This document shows, one piece after another, positions 1 to 10,350 of a stretch of DNA of 64,000 nt. The stretch spans positions 62,001 to 126,000 of the forward strand of contig CAICTM010000056.1 in assembly GCA_903772945.1 (NCBI GenBank), in the 5' to 3' direction. The notes under the pieces are model-generated. The model saw nothing but the letters and a program-made list of their open reading frames with translations, ran no database searches and was not told where the DNA came from. Within the stretch, counting starts at the first letter, position 1, and every line of letters starts with the position of its first letter. Origin of the DNA: Seminavis robusta (Eukaryota; Bacillariophyta; Bacillariophyceae; Naviculales; Naviculaceae). Position numbers and translations under genes: made by a program.

Positions 1-1387
1 ACCCTATCGTTGAGTCGTTGAATATCATCTTGGTCAAGAGAGGAAGTGTCTCATTGGTGAGTGTATCGGTTCGACCAATCCAATCCATGGTTCTTCGTAG
101 ACTCTGATAGGAGGATTCACACTCCGTAAACGTCAATCCATGGCGCAACTCCGTGACATTCCAGCCAAAGGTTCGTTCTCCTCTTGCCAAGAATAGACAT
201 TGTGGATTGTCGTAAATGGATTTCATCATGGCATCTTCCAAGTCAATGCCCTTGTTTTTCTTTGTCGTTTCCCGAATGTGCGTTTCTTCCAGTTGTTCTG
301 GTGTCAACTGCAGATAGGGAGCTAAAAAGGCGGCGTTTCGTTTGTTGCAGCGGGTGCTTGTCGTCATGGTGCCTTTGCAAAAGCGTTCGTCTCCAGGATG
401 AATAAAGTAGCTGGCGGCAAAGAGAGAAAAAGACAGGATGGTGAGACATACATGCAAAGATTTGGAACTGTCTGTCCATGGAGGCACTACCTACAAGTTG
501 AAAAAAGACACTTGTTCCGCCAATGCTTCCCTCATAATGGTAAATGTAAAGAACGGCACTTTGGTTTCTTGGGCGCGTTCTCTCCATGCGTGCAAGTACG
601 GCTCCAATTCCCGAGTATGGTAGTTATCCATGCCATGGACTTCCACAAATAGAATCTTTCGCTTGGTGGTGGGTGCCGTGAGATACCGGTTGATTTTGGG
701 CACGACCCTCTCCAAAAAGACATTGAGTCGATTGGCCATGATAAAGCGGACTCTGGATTTGAACCTTGCCAGCTTGAGTTGCTCGGCACTGTCCATGATA
801 AAAGTGGTACTGGGATCGGGTGGTCCTCCAAAACTATATCGAATGGTTTGTCCTCCCGTTTTGGGTGTATGCAGAAAGAAAATGACTCCTCCCTTTTGCG
901 CCGTCATGTCCGGTAAATGCCGATGGGATGGCAGGACTGAATAATTGGAAAAGTCCGTCTTGTTAAACTCAAACGACTTGCTCAGCTCCATGCCTTCCAC
1001 GTAGTGTCGGTAGTCCGTGTCTTCCTTTTGGGTCTTTCGCTTGTGGATCTTTTCGCGGACTTTTTTCTTTCGCTCCATTTTCGCTTGAAAGTCGGCGTCC
1101 GAAGTTACAGAGCGAATAGCGTCCGTCAAGGCAAACTGTTGATTGCGTCGTTGTGCCTCTTGCTGCAATGCTTGAATCTTTTCAAAGGGAATGTATTCCT
1201 TTCTGGATTTCAAGCCACGGCGACGATGATGATAATCCGCCATACTCATCATGTCTCCGCCTTCCAACCGTGACACCAGATCGGATTCCACCCACAGCAT
1301 GATAATGGAGCAAACCAGCATGGCCCACAGCGTGAACACCTTCACATTCATCTTGGAGGCTCGTCCAAGACCTCTCATCGTCGTCAT
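1..1387 (-). CDS. Sulfotransferase-like type II membrane protein (3' part beyond the window)
   Basis: Probably a Golgi enzyme that transfers sulfate from PAPS to a glycan or protein. Exon 1 is 495-1387, starting at the ATG at 1387; intron 411-494 (84 nt, GTAGGT...CAG); exon 2 runs from 410 past the left edge without a stop. Residues about 18-34 form one hydrophobic segment after a short basic N-terminus (signal anchor). A Lys/Arg-rich stretch follows. At about 173-181 is HTPKTGGQT, which fits the 5'-phosphosulfate-binding loop of carbohydrate sulfotransferases. Near the exon junction 'MREALAEQVSFFN' fits the Arg-Ser 3'-phosphate site. Exon 2 continues as FYFIHPGDERFCKGTM, with further Cys residues. 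Family membership is inferred from these two motifs and the topology; the acceptor substrate cannot be told. Splicing is supported by exact frame continuity. Confidence 0.8.
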
Positions 1388-1854
1388 CTACTGTATCTAT
1401 CTTGCTTCTTCCTACCTGACAGGTCAAAACCATGCATTCAACCAGATCATTTCCTTGGCATGATGCATGTCATGTCAGTTGAACCTGTGTGGAGCGGAGG
1501 AGCAAACGAGAAAATGTGGTCGTTTGGAGGCAAGCGGGGTGAGCTCCTTTTAGATAACCCCACCGATGCATCAGCCTCCCTTCTTCGCGCCGCGGGAAGC
1601 ACCGCCAGAGAGCACCTATCGGTACTGGTACCGAAATATACCCAAACATACTACGGTAGACTACATGTATCATACCGGTATTGTGTTTGGAGACCCTACC
1701 CATTCATCCATCCAGTCTCCCATCAAGCGTATCCGCTACTGGCTTGGGTGACTTTGAAAATGGCGCTGGTGCTGCTTTTAAAGTTTGGGCTGCATGACTA
1801 TTGGGATGCATCGTAATCAGTTAAATAATATTGCTACAAACTTAGCTCCATGAT
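1388..1854. other. Intergenic, 5' side of the sulfotransferase gene
   Basis: No coding region is supported. The segment holds the presumed promoter of the minus-strand sulfotransferase-like gene. It carries short GTAC- and CCGG-centred palindromes (GGTACTGGTACC near 1620-1632, ATACCGGTAT near 1673-1682) of a kind found in most intergenic spaces of this window. Confidence 0.5.
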
Positions 1855-1972
1855 AGGAACGACCATACCACGATGACAGCACCGCTTCCCGTCTGCTCAG
1901 CGAAGTTAAGCATCGTCGGGCCAGGTTAGTACTACGGTGGGGGACCACGTTGGAATACCTGGTGTTGTTCTT
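1855..1972 (+). rRNA. 5S ribosomal RNA gene
   Basis: A 118-nt gene matching the eukaryotic 5S rRNA plan throughout. The 5' end (AGGAACGACC) pairs with the 3' end (GGTGTTGTTCTT) to form helix I. Internal landmarks include CCATACCAC, the box A-like GAAGTTAAGCA, and the box C-like GTCGGGCCAGGTTAGTAC followed by GGTGGGGGACCAC and GGAATACCTGG. A short T-run follows directly, as expected for RNA polymerase III. It stands alone here, with no second copy and no 18S/28S sequence in the window, so it belongs to a dispersed or edge-of-cluster arrangement. Ends are placed by helix pairing and may be off by one or two bases. Confidence 0.94.
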
Positions 1973-1974
1973 TT
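1971..1974 (+). terminator. Pol III T-run terminator of the 5S gene
   Basis: Four T residues overlap the last bases of the 5S gene, followed by CTT. This is the minimal Pol III stop signal in the expected place. Confidence 0.6.
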
Positions 1975-2686
1975 CTTGCATTATGCTGGTCTTGATCGTT
2001 TTGGAGGCTGTTGCTCCATGGACGCAATGCTGCTGCTGTACATCGCAGGGTTGGAGATGGTTGATGCAAGCATGGGCTAGCTGTGGGAACTACAGTGCTG
2101 GGGGTACATATCTCCGCTGCTGCAACCAATGTGGGGATTGCAGTGCTCGGACAGATCGGGTTCGCCCGTGGTTCAAGTGGTACCAGCCAGACGGCGAATA
2201 AACTGATGCTGCTACCAAATCTTGATCCTTGCTCAAGCTGCAACGGTACTGTACGTGTACGGTAGCTTCCAGCCGTTGTTCAGGCGCAAGGTCCGCAGGC
2301 ATAAGCTAGCTGCGGTACCAGTTGCTACCTTTCTAGAGGTACGATTCGTCTCGAAGACGACAGCAGCAAAGACGTCACGAGAAGGATTTAATCTGAGCGG
2401 CACTATGGTGGCCACGTTCCTTACGACACGAATAAGCTTCCAGACGAATGGCACGATGACAAGCAGAAGATGACACGGAAGAGAAGAGGCTTCCCTTATA
2501 ATAATATAAACGTAATGTAAATGAATCTGTTTGTTGCGTTTTGCTAGTTCTGTTTGCGTGTTTTTTGTAGGTTTTGTTGCGTGTTGCTTTTTTCAGTTTT
2601 TGTAGGTTTTCGTTGTGTTGTTATCTCGTTGTTGATTGAATGGCTCGTCCATGGCATCAACGGCACATCCAAAGCATCAGCCAGCC
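1975..2686. other. Intergenic with T-rich tract
   Basis: No gene is supported. The part at 2525-2630 is strongly T/G-rich on + (A/C-rich on -) with repeated GTTTTTGTAGGTTTT-like words. It directly follows the stop of the minus-strand pseudouridine-synthase-like gene, so it is probably that gene's 3' UTR and polyadenylation region. Short GTAC palindromes occur near 2245-2260. Confidence 0.45.
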
Positions 2687-4870
2687 TTAGAATCCATCCA
2701 CGTGGTACTGGTCGAGCAAAGGATTCCACCAGGCCTCGTTCAAGCGGAAGACGCAACGTTCTGTAGGAGATGCCTCAAGCTGCGGCTTTTTCGCGGCGGT
2801 ACCTGGCTTGTCCTTGCTGCTTTGTGAATCCTGTGACGGTGACGGTGTCCGTTCGTGGTGATGGCCGTGGTTTCTTTTCTTGTCCCTGCTGCTTTGTGAA
2901 TCCTGGGACGGCGACGGTGTCCGTGACCGTCCCACGTGGTGGCCGTGGGGTTTCTTCTCTACCGTTTTCCAGCCGTCGTCTTCCTTTGCTTCCTCTTTCT
3001 TTTCTTCCGCTGTGGTAGTCGTTGCTTCCTTCTCCTCGGTCTCCTTTGCTTCGGTGGCTGGGGCCTCCTTTGCTTCTTCAGCGTTGTTTGCTGCTGGAGT
3101 TTCCTCCTCCTCCTTGTGAGGCCACTGCGGTTGTGGAAAGGACCATTCACAGCACTGCAATGCCAATCGGTTCCAACCATGACGATGTCCCCAGACTTCA
3201 CAAGTACCTCCTCCGTGGACGCCATCGCCAACCAACGGGAATCCCAATGCGGAAAGCTGTCCACAAATCAACTGTTGGGGTGTGAGCCGACTGGCCTTGT
3301 TGAGATGGGTATGAAGCTGCTCGGGATCCACGACCTGTTCCACTTCCAACTGTGCCACGTAGGTGACCCCCAAGTTCAACGTCTTGGATTGGTTCTGCAC
3401 ACCACCGAGGCCCCACAGTCGTTGGGCCAACCGAGTGTCCCCCACGGTTGCGTCGGGGGACACATTGGCGGCGTAGAGTCCATGGTTGGTTCCAATCTTC
3501 AAGAGACGGAAATGACACGCTCCATACTCGTGGCGGTGCTGATGACTGGGAATCTCCGAGACAAAGTTGGCATGGTGCTTGTGGTTGGGATTGTGATGGT
3601 AAAAGTGCTTGACAATGGCCCGGGACTCTTGTAGGTTATTGAGAGTGGCCATGTCTTCTGGCGTTTTGACACAAATGAGGCACTTGTACTTTTTGATGAC
3701 GCCCTTTGCTGACAAGGGTGGATGCTCGACCAAGTTGGTCATGTAGGAATTGAAGGGTCTCTTGGTGGAGATAATGACGAGGCCTTGCGTTTCGGTATCC
3801 AAGGGCAGAGGCAAGTTGAGATGTGCCGATCGATGGTGAAGGTGTTTGTAGAGCGGATCATGACTGTGATCCGTTCCCTTGGGTTCACTTCGGGTTTCCT
3901 TTTCTCTGTCGTGGAGTACTTGTGCAAAGACGGTGAGTACATCTTCGGCATGGTTGTTGACCGTGGCATGGTCGGGAACCGTTCCCGGCTTGTTGATGAC
4001 GGCAAATCCGTGTTCGGCGTCCTCGTAGACAATGACTCCATCCTTTTGATCTGGATATCCGGCGGTAGGAACATGTTCGTAAGCCGGCAAGAGCCTGTCT
4101 CCCAGAAAGACCTGAACCGACTGGTCTCCCATGAGCAATCCTCGGCAGTACTTGGACCAGTCCACTTCCTCCATGGCGTGGTACCTATTCAATAAAAGGA
4201 AGAGACAGTGAGTGAGTGACAACTCCAACAACAGCAGTCAATGCACACAACACAAACAGCAATCTCACCTCGACGGGGCATAATGCACCCGCAGGACATA
4301 ATCTTTCCAATCGGGGGTTCGTTCTCCATCACTTTCGTGGGTCAATCGCTTTTTCTTGGTATGATGATGCTTTTTGCTGTCCGTGTGTTGCAAAAAGGAC
4401 GTTTCATTGACGAGCCACACCGCTCCCAGTTTCAAGAGTTGTGAAGCCGGTGGAAAAGCTCCTTGATCGCGATGATCTAGATCAACGCGTTTCATTTCGT
4501 CTGGATCGTGTTGTTCCAAAATATGCTTGGCAATGTGTTTCCATGCCACATCGACGACGGCATCGACGACTTGTTGGACACACGGGGATGGATGCTTGCA
4601 ATCGGCCGTTTGCACAGCCCTTGCATAGACCGTATGCATTTTGGAATCCAGTCCGGTCATTTCGACAATCCAACCCTCATTGAGTGTCTTGACCTCGGCA
4701 CCTTTCCATAGATCTTCCTTGGTGGGGCCACTGTTGTGGCTGTTTTTGCTGTTGTGGCGACTGGGGGTCTTTTTGTGATTGTTCTTTTTGGGGTGATGAT
4801 TATGATTATGATTCTTGTGGTGGTGTCGAGGCTTTACCTGATGCGACGCCGCGTGCTTTTGGTCTCCCAT
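2687..4870 (-). CDS. RluA-like RNA pseudouridine synthase with degenerate catalytic motif
   Basis: Two exons: 4269-4870 and 2687-4184, with intron 4185-4268 (84 nt, AG|GTGAG...ATAG). The joined product is 699 residues. I chose the ATG at 4870 (ACC-ATG-G) over the in-frame ATG at 4909, which has weaker context. The N-terminus is His/Lys/Asn-rich. A core from about 265 contains VINKPGTVPDHAT, then PLPLDTETQGLVIIST, where Asp330 sits where RluA enzymes carry the catalytic Asp of HRLDxxTSG. The C-terminal core reads LSALGFPLVGD, like the family's 'LGHPIxGD'. The Arg before the catalytic Asp and most of the HQIRVH motif are absent. An acidic Glu/Ala-rich linker and two copies of RTPSPSQDSQSS end the protein. 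The family call is fairly safe; activity is uncertain. It shares a divergent promoter with the JMJD7-like gene. Confidence 0.72.
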
Positions 4871-5463
4871 GGTTTCGGTGGTTTGTGTTGTTGGTAATAA
4901 TGGTATCATAGAAAGTAAGTATGACCGATGGATGAGATAATTGATTGATTTTGGTTGCTCTGGTTGCTTTCTTTGATGGTGTCAAGGCAATTGAAGCAGT
5001 GAACGCACTTGAAAGCTCTTGAAATAAATGTGATTTGTGGGAGCAGATGCCAATGATCCATGGTGGACGCCGAAAGCCCATTGGACGTCCTGTTTGAATG
5101 CGAAGTCTTCGCGTTATTCTGCCTTGTAGTTCGGCTACTAACTCCAGCTTCGTTCGATCTTTAGAAAAAGAGAACGCGTCTCATGCATGCGAACTGGTGT
5201 CAACTCTTCGCGTTCGGTTCTTTCTCGTTGGGTGGAAAAGAGAACGCGCTTTCCTGTCGAGCCAGACGAGCTGCCGGAACAGTTTGATGCCGCCATCATT
5301 GGCCGTGCATGCACTCGTGTCGGGACACGGAGAGTGCCGAGTTATACAGAGTTCAGAGTTGTTCTTCTTCTTTCGACCCTCCATTTCATTTGTCTTGTTG
5401 GAGTGTTGGATGAGGCAACTCTAGCTAGTCAAGTCAGTTCTGTGTTGTGTTGTCTACCATACC
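4871..5463. promoter_or_regulatory. Divergent promoter with duplicated elements
   Basis: This 593-bp space separates the minus-strand pseudouridine-synthase-like gene from the plus-strand JMJD7-like gene. AAAAGAGAACGCG occurs twice, at 5166-5178 and 5236-5248, 70 bp apart. CTTCGCGTT also occurs twice, near 5107 and 5206; the first lies in a perfect palindrome, GCGAAGTCTTCGC, at 5100-5112. The paired arrangement suggests a duplicated binding module, perhaps E2F-like given the GCG core. The binding factor is unknown. Confidence 0.45.
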
Positions 5464-7767
5464 ATGAGCAGCCAGAGACTCCCTGTCCCACCTCCCTTGT
5501 CTACCAGTCACCACAAGAAAAAGACGGCGGACCGGTACCGCTCGGAATTTGGGTTGGACAGCAATGACTTTGGATTGAATGGTCAAGATTTCGGATTGTC
5601 CCAGCTGAAGCAACATAAAAAGAAGCAACAACAACAACAACAAGACAAACACCGGAGAAGTCTCAACAGTACCACTCATACGGGCAACAACCAGAAACAC
5701 TTTGAGTATCCACCGCAAACTCCTCTTCGGACGCCGCGCAGCAAACCGGATCAATTGACGGCCACCAAGGACACATTGGAAGCGTTTGCCGATGATGTCG
5801 CTACATTGTGGTGTGGCTTTGGAGGAATTCCCGTCTTGGATGAACCACCTTCCACATTAACCTTTCTACGAGACTATGTCAGTCGCAGTCGACCCTGTAT
5901 CATTCGCAATGCTCTCATGGTTCGAGACGACAATCCACACAAAAATACAAAAAAGATTGACAAGCAAGGCAGTAATAGTATTTCCTCATCGACCAGTCAC
6001 TTGACATTGGTCTCTCCCACATCGGCGGTTCACAGTCATGCCAACAACAACGGTTTTACGCGCAATTCCGACACACGGCCGCTCCATTTGTCTCTCGACG
6101 ATCTTGTCGACATTGATCCGGAATTGGAAGTGGTCGTCGATGCCACTCCCGATGGCCACGGCGATTGCATTCGGACCGTCTTGGATTATCAGACTCAACA
6201 AGTTCATCGGTTGTTTATAACGCCGGAACAACGGCGCATGAGTCTCCGAGAATTTCGAAAACAATTGCGGCAGGGAAGAAAACAACTTACAGAAGATGAT
6301 GACAACGAGAGTCAAGAAAGTGATTCGGACGAAGAACCTGAAGAAGAAATCTACGACGAATTGGATGGCAAACGCATTTATCCACTCAAAGGAACGCAAA
6401 AATCACCACGGCGGAAATGTTCCACTGGATTTGACGATATTCTCGATGGCTGTGGGACAGCACCGGGAGTGGCGGATGCTACGCAACGTGCCAGCGGCAT
6501 GATTGCCTCGTGCAATGCCATGGATGACATGCAAGACATGATTAGCAGCATGCCCTTTTTCAACGATCTCATTGACGGCAGTAACAGTGGTGGCAACAAC
6601 TCCAACCCCAATAGTTGCAGTCAACAAGGATTCGAAGTCAATGACAACAGCATGGTCGCCACTCCTCCTCCACCACCGCCGTCTGTCTTGTATTATTCCC
6701 GTCAAAATGATTGTTTCCGCACTGAGTTGCCTTCCATTTACAAGGCCACACGGCATGTCATTCCCGATTCGTTGCCGTTTGCCGAAGAAGCCTTTGGGAC
6801 GGGCAAACCCGAAGCCATGAATTTGTGGATGGGAGACGAACGGGCCGTTTCGAGCATGCACAAGGATCCCTACGAAAACATGTTTTATGTCGCCAGTGGG
6901 GAAAAGATTTTTACCCTCTGTCCACCCGCGGATGCTCCGTATCTCTATGAGCAGGACTTTTTGTCCGGATCCTTTGATTCGCAACCCTCCAAACAACCAT
7001 CCGTCTTTCCCACTACGGCCGGGTATGAAGCACGGCGGCGCAAATGGACTGTCCAAACCGATTTTCACAAGGACAACACCAAGGAAGAAGAAGAAGAAGA
7101 CGATGACATTCGACTCAATCACAATCTGCATTCGCCGCAACTCATTCATCACAATTTCACCGGAAACGATTTGGAGCCAATGTGTCCCGAAGCGGCCATT
7201 GACCATACCAACAAGGACAACGACGCCAATAAAACGACGCCCTATGTGAGATGGATTGAAGCCGATGTCAATGCCTTGGCGGATCCACGCTGCGAACGAG
7301 AACAACGACGAAAATTTCCACTCCTCCAATACGCGCATCCCATTCGACAAGTCCGCGTTCAGGCCGGGGAATTGCTGTACTTGCCGGCACTGTGGTTTCA
7401 TCGGGTCACACAAAGTCGGGAAACGATTGGAATCAATTGGTGGTACAATATGCAATTCTGTTCCCCGCAATGGTGTTATTTTCAGCTCCTCTCCAAATTG
7501 CAACCGCGGCCTTCCGCACAATTGCCCGCCACTACTCCACTGCTCGATCATGATGATGACGACGACGACAACAATCATAACCAGCAACGCACCAACAAAG
7601 ATCGAACAGCATTGTTTGTGGAAAGTGTGGAGGAACCCTCCAGTCTCCAGTTTGCCAACAACTTTCCAAGCAGTACAAAGGCAGCCGAGGCATTTAAAAA
7701 CACCAGTCAGGCAGCCGAAGCCACCATTCGAGGTGTGTTGGGTACGATCCGAAACAACTGGGAGTAG
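5464..7767 (+). CDS. JMJD7-like JmjC-domain hydroxylase with large insertions
   Basis: A single-exon, 767-residue protein of the Fe(II)/2-oxoglutarate JmjC class most like JMJD7, a lysyl hydroxylase also reported as a peptidase. MNLWMGDERAVSSMHKDPYE (from residue 452) and ELLYLPALWFHRVTQS match the conserved JMJD7 blocks. The iron ligands are visible as His466, Asp468 and His646. INWWYNMQF follows the last ligand as in the family. The N-terminal family block, RSRPCIIRNAL, is near 140-150. JMJD7 is about 316 residues in animals; the excess here is a Gln/Lys-rich N-terminus, an acidic Asp/Glu/Ser/Asn-rich insert around 280-435, and a second acidic insert around 500-600. All catalytic residues are intact. 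The ATG lies in ATACCATGA context. It converges on the small minus-strand gene at 8213. Confidence 0.85.
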   Translation: MSSQRLPVPPPLSTSHHKKKTADRYRSEFGLDSNDFGLNGQDFGLSQLKQHKKKQQQQQQDKHRRSLNSTTHTGNNQKHFEYPPQTPLRTPRSKPDQLTATKDTLEAFADDVATLWCGFGGIPVLDEPPSTLTFLRDYVSRSRPCIIRNALMVRDDNPHKNTKKIDKQGSNSISSSTSHLTLVSPTSAVHSHANNNGFTRNSDTRPLHLSLDDLVDIDPELEVVVDATPDGHGDCIRTVLDYQTQQVHRLFITPEQRRMSLREFRKQLRQGRKQLTEDDDNESQESDSDEEPEEEIYDELDGKRIYPLKGTQKSPRRKCSTGFDDILDGCGTAPGVADATQRASGMIASCNAMDDMQDMISSMPFFNDLIDGSNSGGNNSNPNSCSQQGFEVNDNSMVATPPPPPPSVLYYSRQNDCFRTELPSIYKATRHVIPDSLPFAEEAFGTGKPEAMNLWMGDERAVSSMHKDPYENMFYVASGEKIFTLCPPADAPYLYEQDFLSGSFDSQPSKQPSVFPTTAGYEARRRKWTVQTDFHKDNTKEEEEEDDDIRLNHNLHSPQLIHHNFTGNDLEPMCPEAAIDHTNKDNDANKTTPYVRWIEADVNALADPRCEREQRRKFPLLQYAHPIRQVRVQAGELLYLPALWFHRVTQSRETIGINWWYNMQFCSPQWCYFQLLSKLQPRPSAQLPATTPLLDHDDDDDDNNHNQQRTNKDRTALFVESVEEPSSLQFANNFPSSTKAAEAFKNTSQAAEATIRGVLGTIRNNWE

Positions 7768-8212
7768 TCTAGTTAGTCAATTTTAAAATTGGAGAAGTGT
7801 GTGTACGATAGAAAATTTTGGATACCATTTGTACAAGCTGTCTAGTTTCGTAGTTAGTCTAGCTAGCTACTGGACGATGATCCACCATAGGACTGTCTTG
7901 ATGGTCGCTGCTACTCAGAAGGCCCCAGAATGAAAATCTATACTTTATTGTTCTCATGTCTGTGCTTGTAATAAAACCAAAGCTAGAGAAAACAGGGGCA
8001 TGGCCGTCAGCCACTCGGGAGGGAAAAGCAAAGGAGGTTTTCCCTTGGAGCTTGCCGGCCAGATGGAGGTAGAAGGACTTGTGTGTCACACGAGCAATCA
8101 ATTTGAGCAATCAATTAATTGGGCAGACGGTCCAAGCAATGGTTTGAGCACGAGACTAGCACTCGATAATAATCTCGTGAGACGTGAGACCTTCCTTCTA
8201 AACAGATGATCA
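7768..8212. other. Convergent intergenic space
   Basis: Shared 3' region of the JMJD7-like gene and the small minus-strand gene. It includes a run of TAGTTAG/CTAGCTAGC words at 7850-7870. No gene is seen. Confidence 0.5.
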
Positions 8213-8590
8213 CTACCAGTTATCCTTGTCCTTGTGATCCTTGACAAAATGAATGTACTTCATGAGATCCATTACTTGTTTCTTCTTGCGGTCATAGGCG
8301 ATCTGGTTGTTGAGTTCCTTTTTATAGGTGGTAGGCTTCGTGTGTCGATCCGACTTGAACGTGCGAATCTCGTCTCCTTTGGAATTGACTTCCACTTGGA
8401 TTCTCCCAACCACCATCTCCGGATCTTCGTGTTTCCAGCTTTTAGTTCTCGGATCAAAGCGCCGATCCACAACCTCCACCCACCCAATCTTCGAGAGAGG
8501 TCTGCCCTGATGAAATTGTCGTTGTGCCAAAGCGGTGGTGGCACAGTGTCTTGTGGAATGAGCGCCTCGGCGCAGAGCTATGGGGAACAT
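8213..8590 (-). CDS. Small conserved-looking protein with mitochondrial-type N-terminus
   Basis: A single-exon, 125-residue basic protein. I do not recognise the family. The first 35 or so residues are rich in Arg, Ala, Ser and His and lack acidic residues (MFPIALRRGAHSTRHCATTA), as in mitochondrial presequences. The rest is strongly charged and soluble: WVEVVDRRFDPRTKSWKHED, then a Lys-rich C-terminal half ending KDHKDKDNW. Size, charge and targeting would suit a mitochondrial ribosome or respiratory-assembly subunit, but that is inference. Its ATG (8588-8590) faces the secreted-protein gene across a 385-bp divergent space. It is more gene-like than its shadows because its composition is coherent and it starts with a clear presequence. 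Confidence 0.62.
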   Translation of the reverse strand: MFPIALRRGAHSTRHCATTALAQRQFHQGRPLSKIGWVEVVDRRFDPRTKSWKHEDPEMVVGRIQVEVNSKGDEIRTFKSDRHTKPTTYKKELNNQIAYDRKKKQVMDLMKYIHFVKDHKDKDNW

Positions 8591-8975
8591 CTTGCAAGCT
8601 TGTGGGATAAGTGTTGGTACCTGGTATTAGGACCGTCGGGAGGGTATGGTTGGTTGATGAAGCCCAAGGCGACGAAGACATCAACGGCGGGGTGTCGGGC
8701 GTCGGGTCAAGCTGCTTGATGCTTGCACCGCATCATCATCGCTCCTCCTCGTCCATCCATCCATCCAGAGCTGGACTTCGTTGGCCTTTTGTTTTTTCAC
8801 AGCTTTCGCAGCTTTGGAGTGAAGACTTTTGCAAGATTGCACACGTCAGAGTGACATGGGCAACCGTTGGCATCAAGCAGGTAAACTGCTTCCGATTTCC
8901 GATTGCACTTCATTATTGTCACAAAATAAATCATCACAAATTAGTCGACCATCAAGACAATAGAAGAACAAGAAG
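8591..8975. promoter_or_regulatory. Divergent promoter region with CATC repeats
   Basis: A 385-bp space between oppositely oriented starts (8590 on -, 8976 on +). It contains a CATC/CCAT-type simple repeat near 8728-8766 (CATCATCATCG, then CCATCCATCCATCCAG). No conserved promoter element was recognised. Confidence 0.4.
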
Positions 8976-10350
8976 ATGAAGCTTTCAGCCCTTACCCTCT
9001 GCATCAGTTGGTTGCTGTTTCAAGCCCCCTCCATCATGGCGAAGAGGAGCGTCAAGAAGCCGTTTGCTCGGGATTGTACTATTGGTAAGTGTATGAATGA
9101 TGAATCATCTTTGCTTGGTGGGAAGAGCCCCTACATCCTTCGATTCTCTGACATTCTTCTCCTCCATTCCCACAGTGGAAGACAAAGACGAAGTTGCCTT
9201 TACGTGCAAATCTACCAATGCACCTGAAGACTACAGCTCTGACTCGGCTGACTCGGAAGATGCTGCATCCACCAGAGGTATCGTATTGGAGCCGGCCATT
9301 GAGATCAAAGACAAGATCAAATACAAGGTGGAAACTGGGAAGAAAGGAGTACAAGTCAAGATTCAATACGAGCAAGAGTATGAACAGGAATACCAAGAAG
9401 AAGATGGCTCCACCGAAGAGATCTCGGGTGAAAGTGAGACGGAATTCGAAATCGTCTTTGATAGCATCATTGAGTATGCCAAGGGCGAGACAAAAGTCGC
9501 CAACAACACAACCGACGAGCAGGCGTATGATTGGGAAGCAGATACGGTGGTTCAGACGCTCCCGTTGGACGACTGGAATGACCTTTCCACAGTGATGAGT
9601 GCCGGCGTTGTTTCCTACTTCTTGGCTTCCACCAGCGACCAGATTGTTGCCTTCAACTTTACCATTAGCAGGACAGGCGAGGGAGAGAAGCTCGGTGCCA
9701 ATGCCATGAAGATCGATGTGCACATTGTAAACTTTCCATGGCAACGAAATGATACCTATCTGGCGCTCGTGAGCTCTGTTAGCTCCGAGCTGGAGGTCGA
9801 TGTCAAACATGACGACGAAGCCACAGTCCTGCTTGCCCAACAGGACGTTCAGATTCCGTTTGCCGGTATTGATACCATCGGATTCGTCCCATTCGGCTCT
9901 TACAGCTGGGAAACCATGGCGGAAGTGGTGGAAACTGACGCCGTCATCATGGTAGACGAGGAGTCCACCAGCTCGACCGTCCAAAAGTCGGGTATCATTG
10001 GATCAGCTGTGGGCAAGCCGTATCAAACCATTCAGGTTGTGGCGACGTCTCCTGTGGACGCGTCGTCCAACGAGACAACCTCCTCCTCCTTTGAGATGGC
10101 AGAGACGATTGCTTACTCCTTTGTAGGCTCCTTGGCGCAGAACGCTTCGTACATTTATTGGGACCCTTCTGCTGGTGTCGGATACAGTGAAAGTGATGAT
10201 GCCGAGTATCAAATCATTGGCGAAAACGGGGATCCTTTCGAATACACACAAATGTCCTCTGCTGCAGCTACGATTGGAACGCATCATGGCCAGTTCTTGG
10301 GATTGCTTAGCATCTTGAGTTTGACTTTCTTCGTCATGCATGGCTGGTGA
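8976..10350 (+). CDS. Secreted, probably membrane- or GPI-anchored protein of unknown function
   Basis: Exon 1 8976-9084, intron 9085-9175 (91 nt, G|GTAAGT...CACAG), exon 2 9176-10350; 427 residues. A signal peptide is clear (MKLSALTLCISWLLFQAPSI). The mature part starts with two Cys about 15 residues apart (DCTIVEDKDEVAFTC). It goes on with alternating charged and hydrophobic beta-type sequence, an acidic Glu/Tyr segment, and a block reading MKIDVHIVNFPWQRNDTYLA that looks like a structural motif. The last 20 residues are hydrophobic (LGLLSILSLTFFVM), suggesting a GPI signal or tail anchor. NxS/T sites are frequent. I have only a vague recollection of similar blocks in algal and coral extracellular proteins and do not assign a function. 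Gene structure is well supported by frame continuity and the signal peptide spanning exon 1. Confidence 0.75.

Noticed and set aside
6403-7587. 394-codon minus-strand frame
   Set aside because: Antisense shadow of the JMJD7-like gene, whose conserved motifs are on the plus strand.
9079-9984. 301-codon minus-strand frame
   Set aside because: Antisense to the secreted protein, which has a signal peptide, a valid intron and a clear stop.
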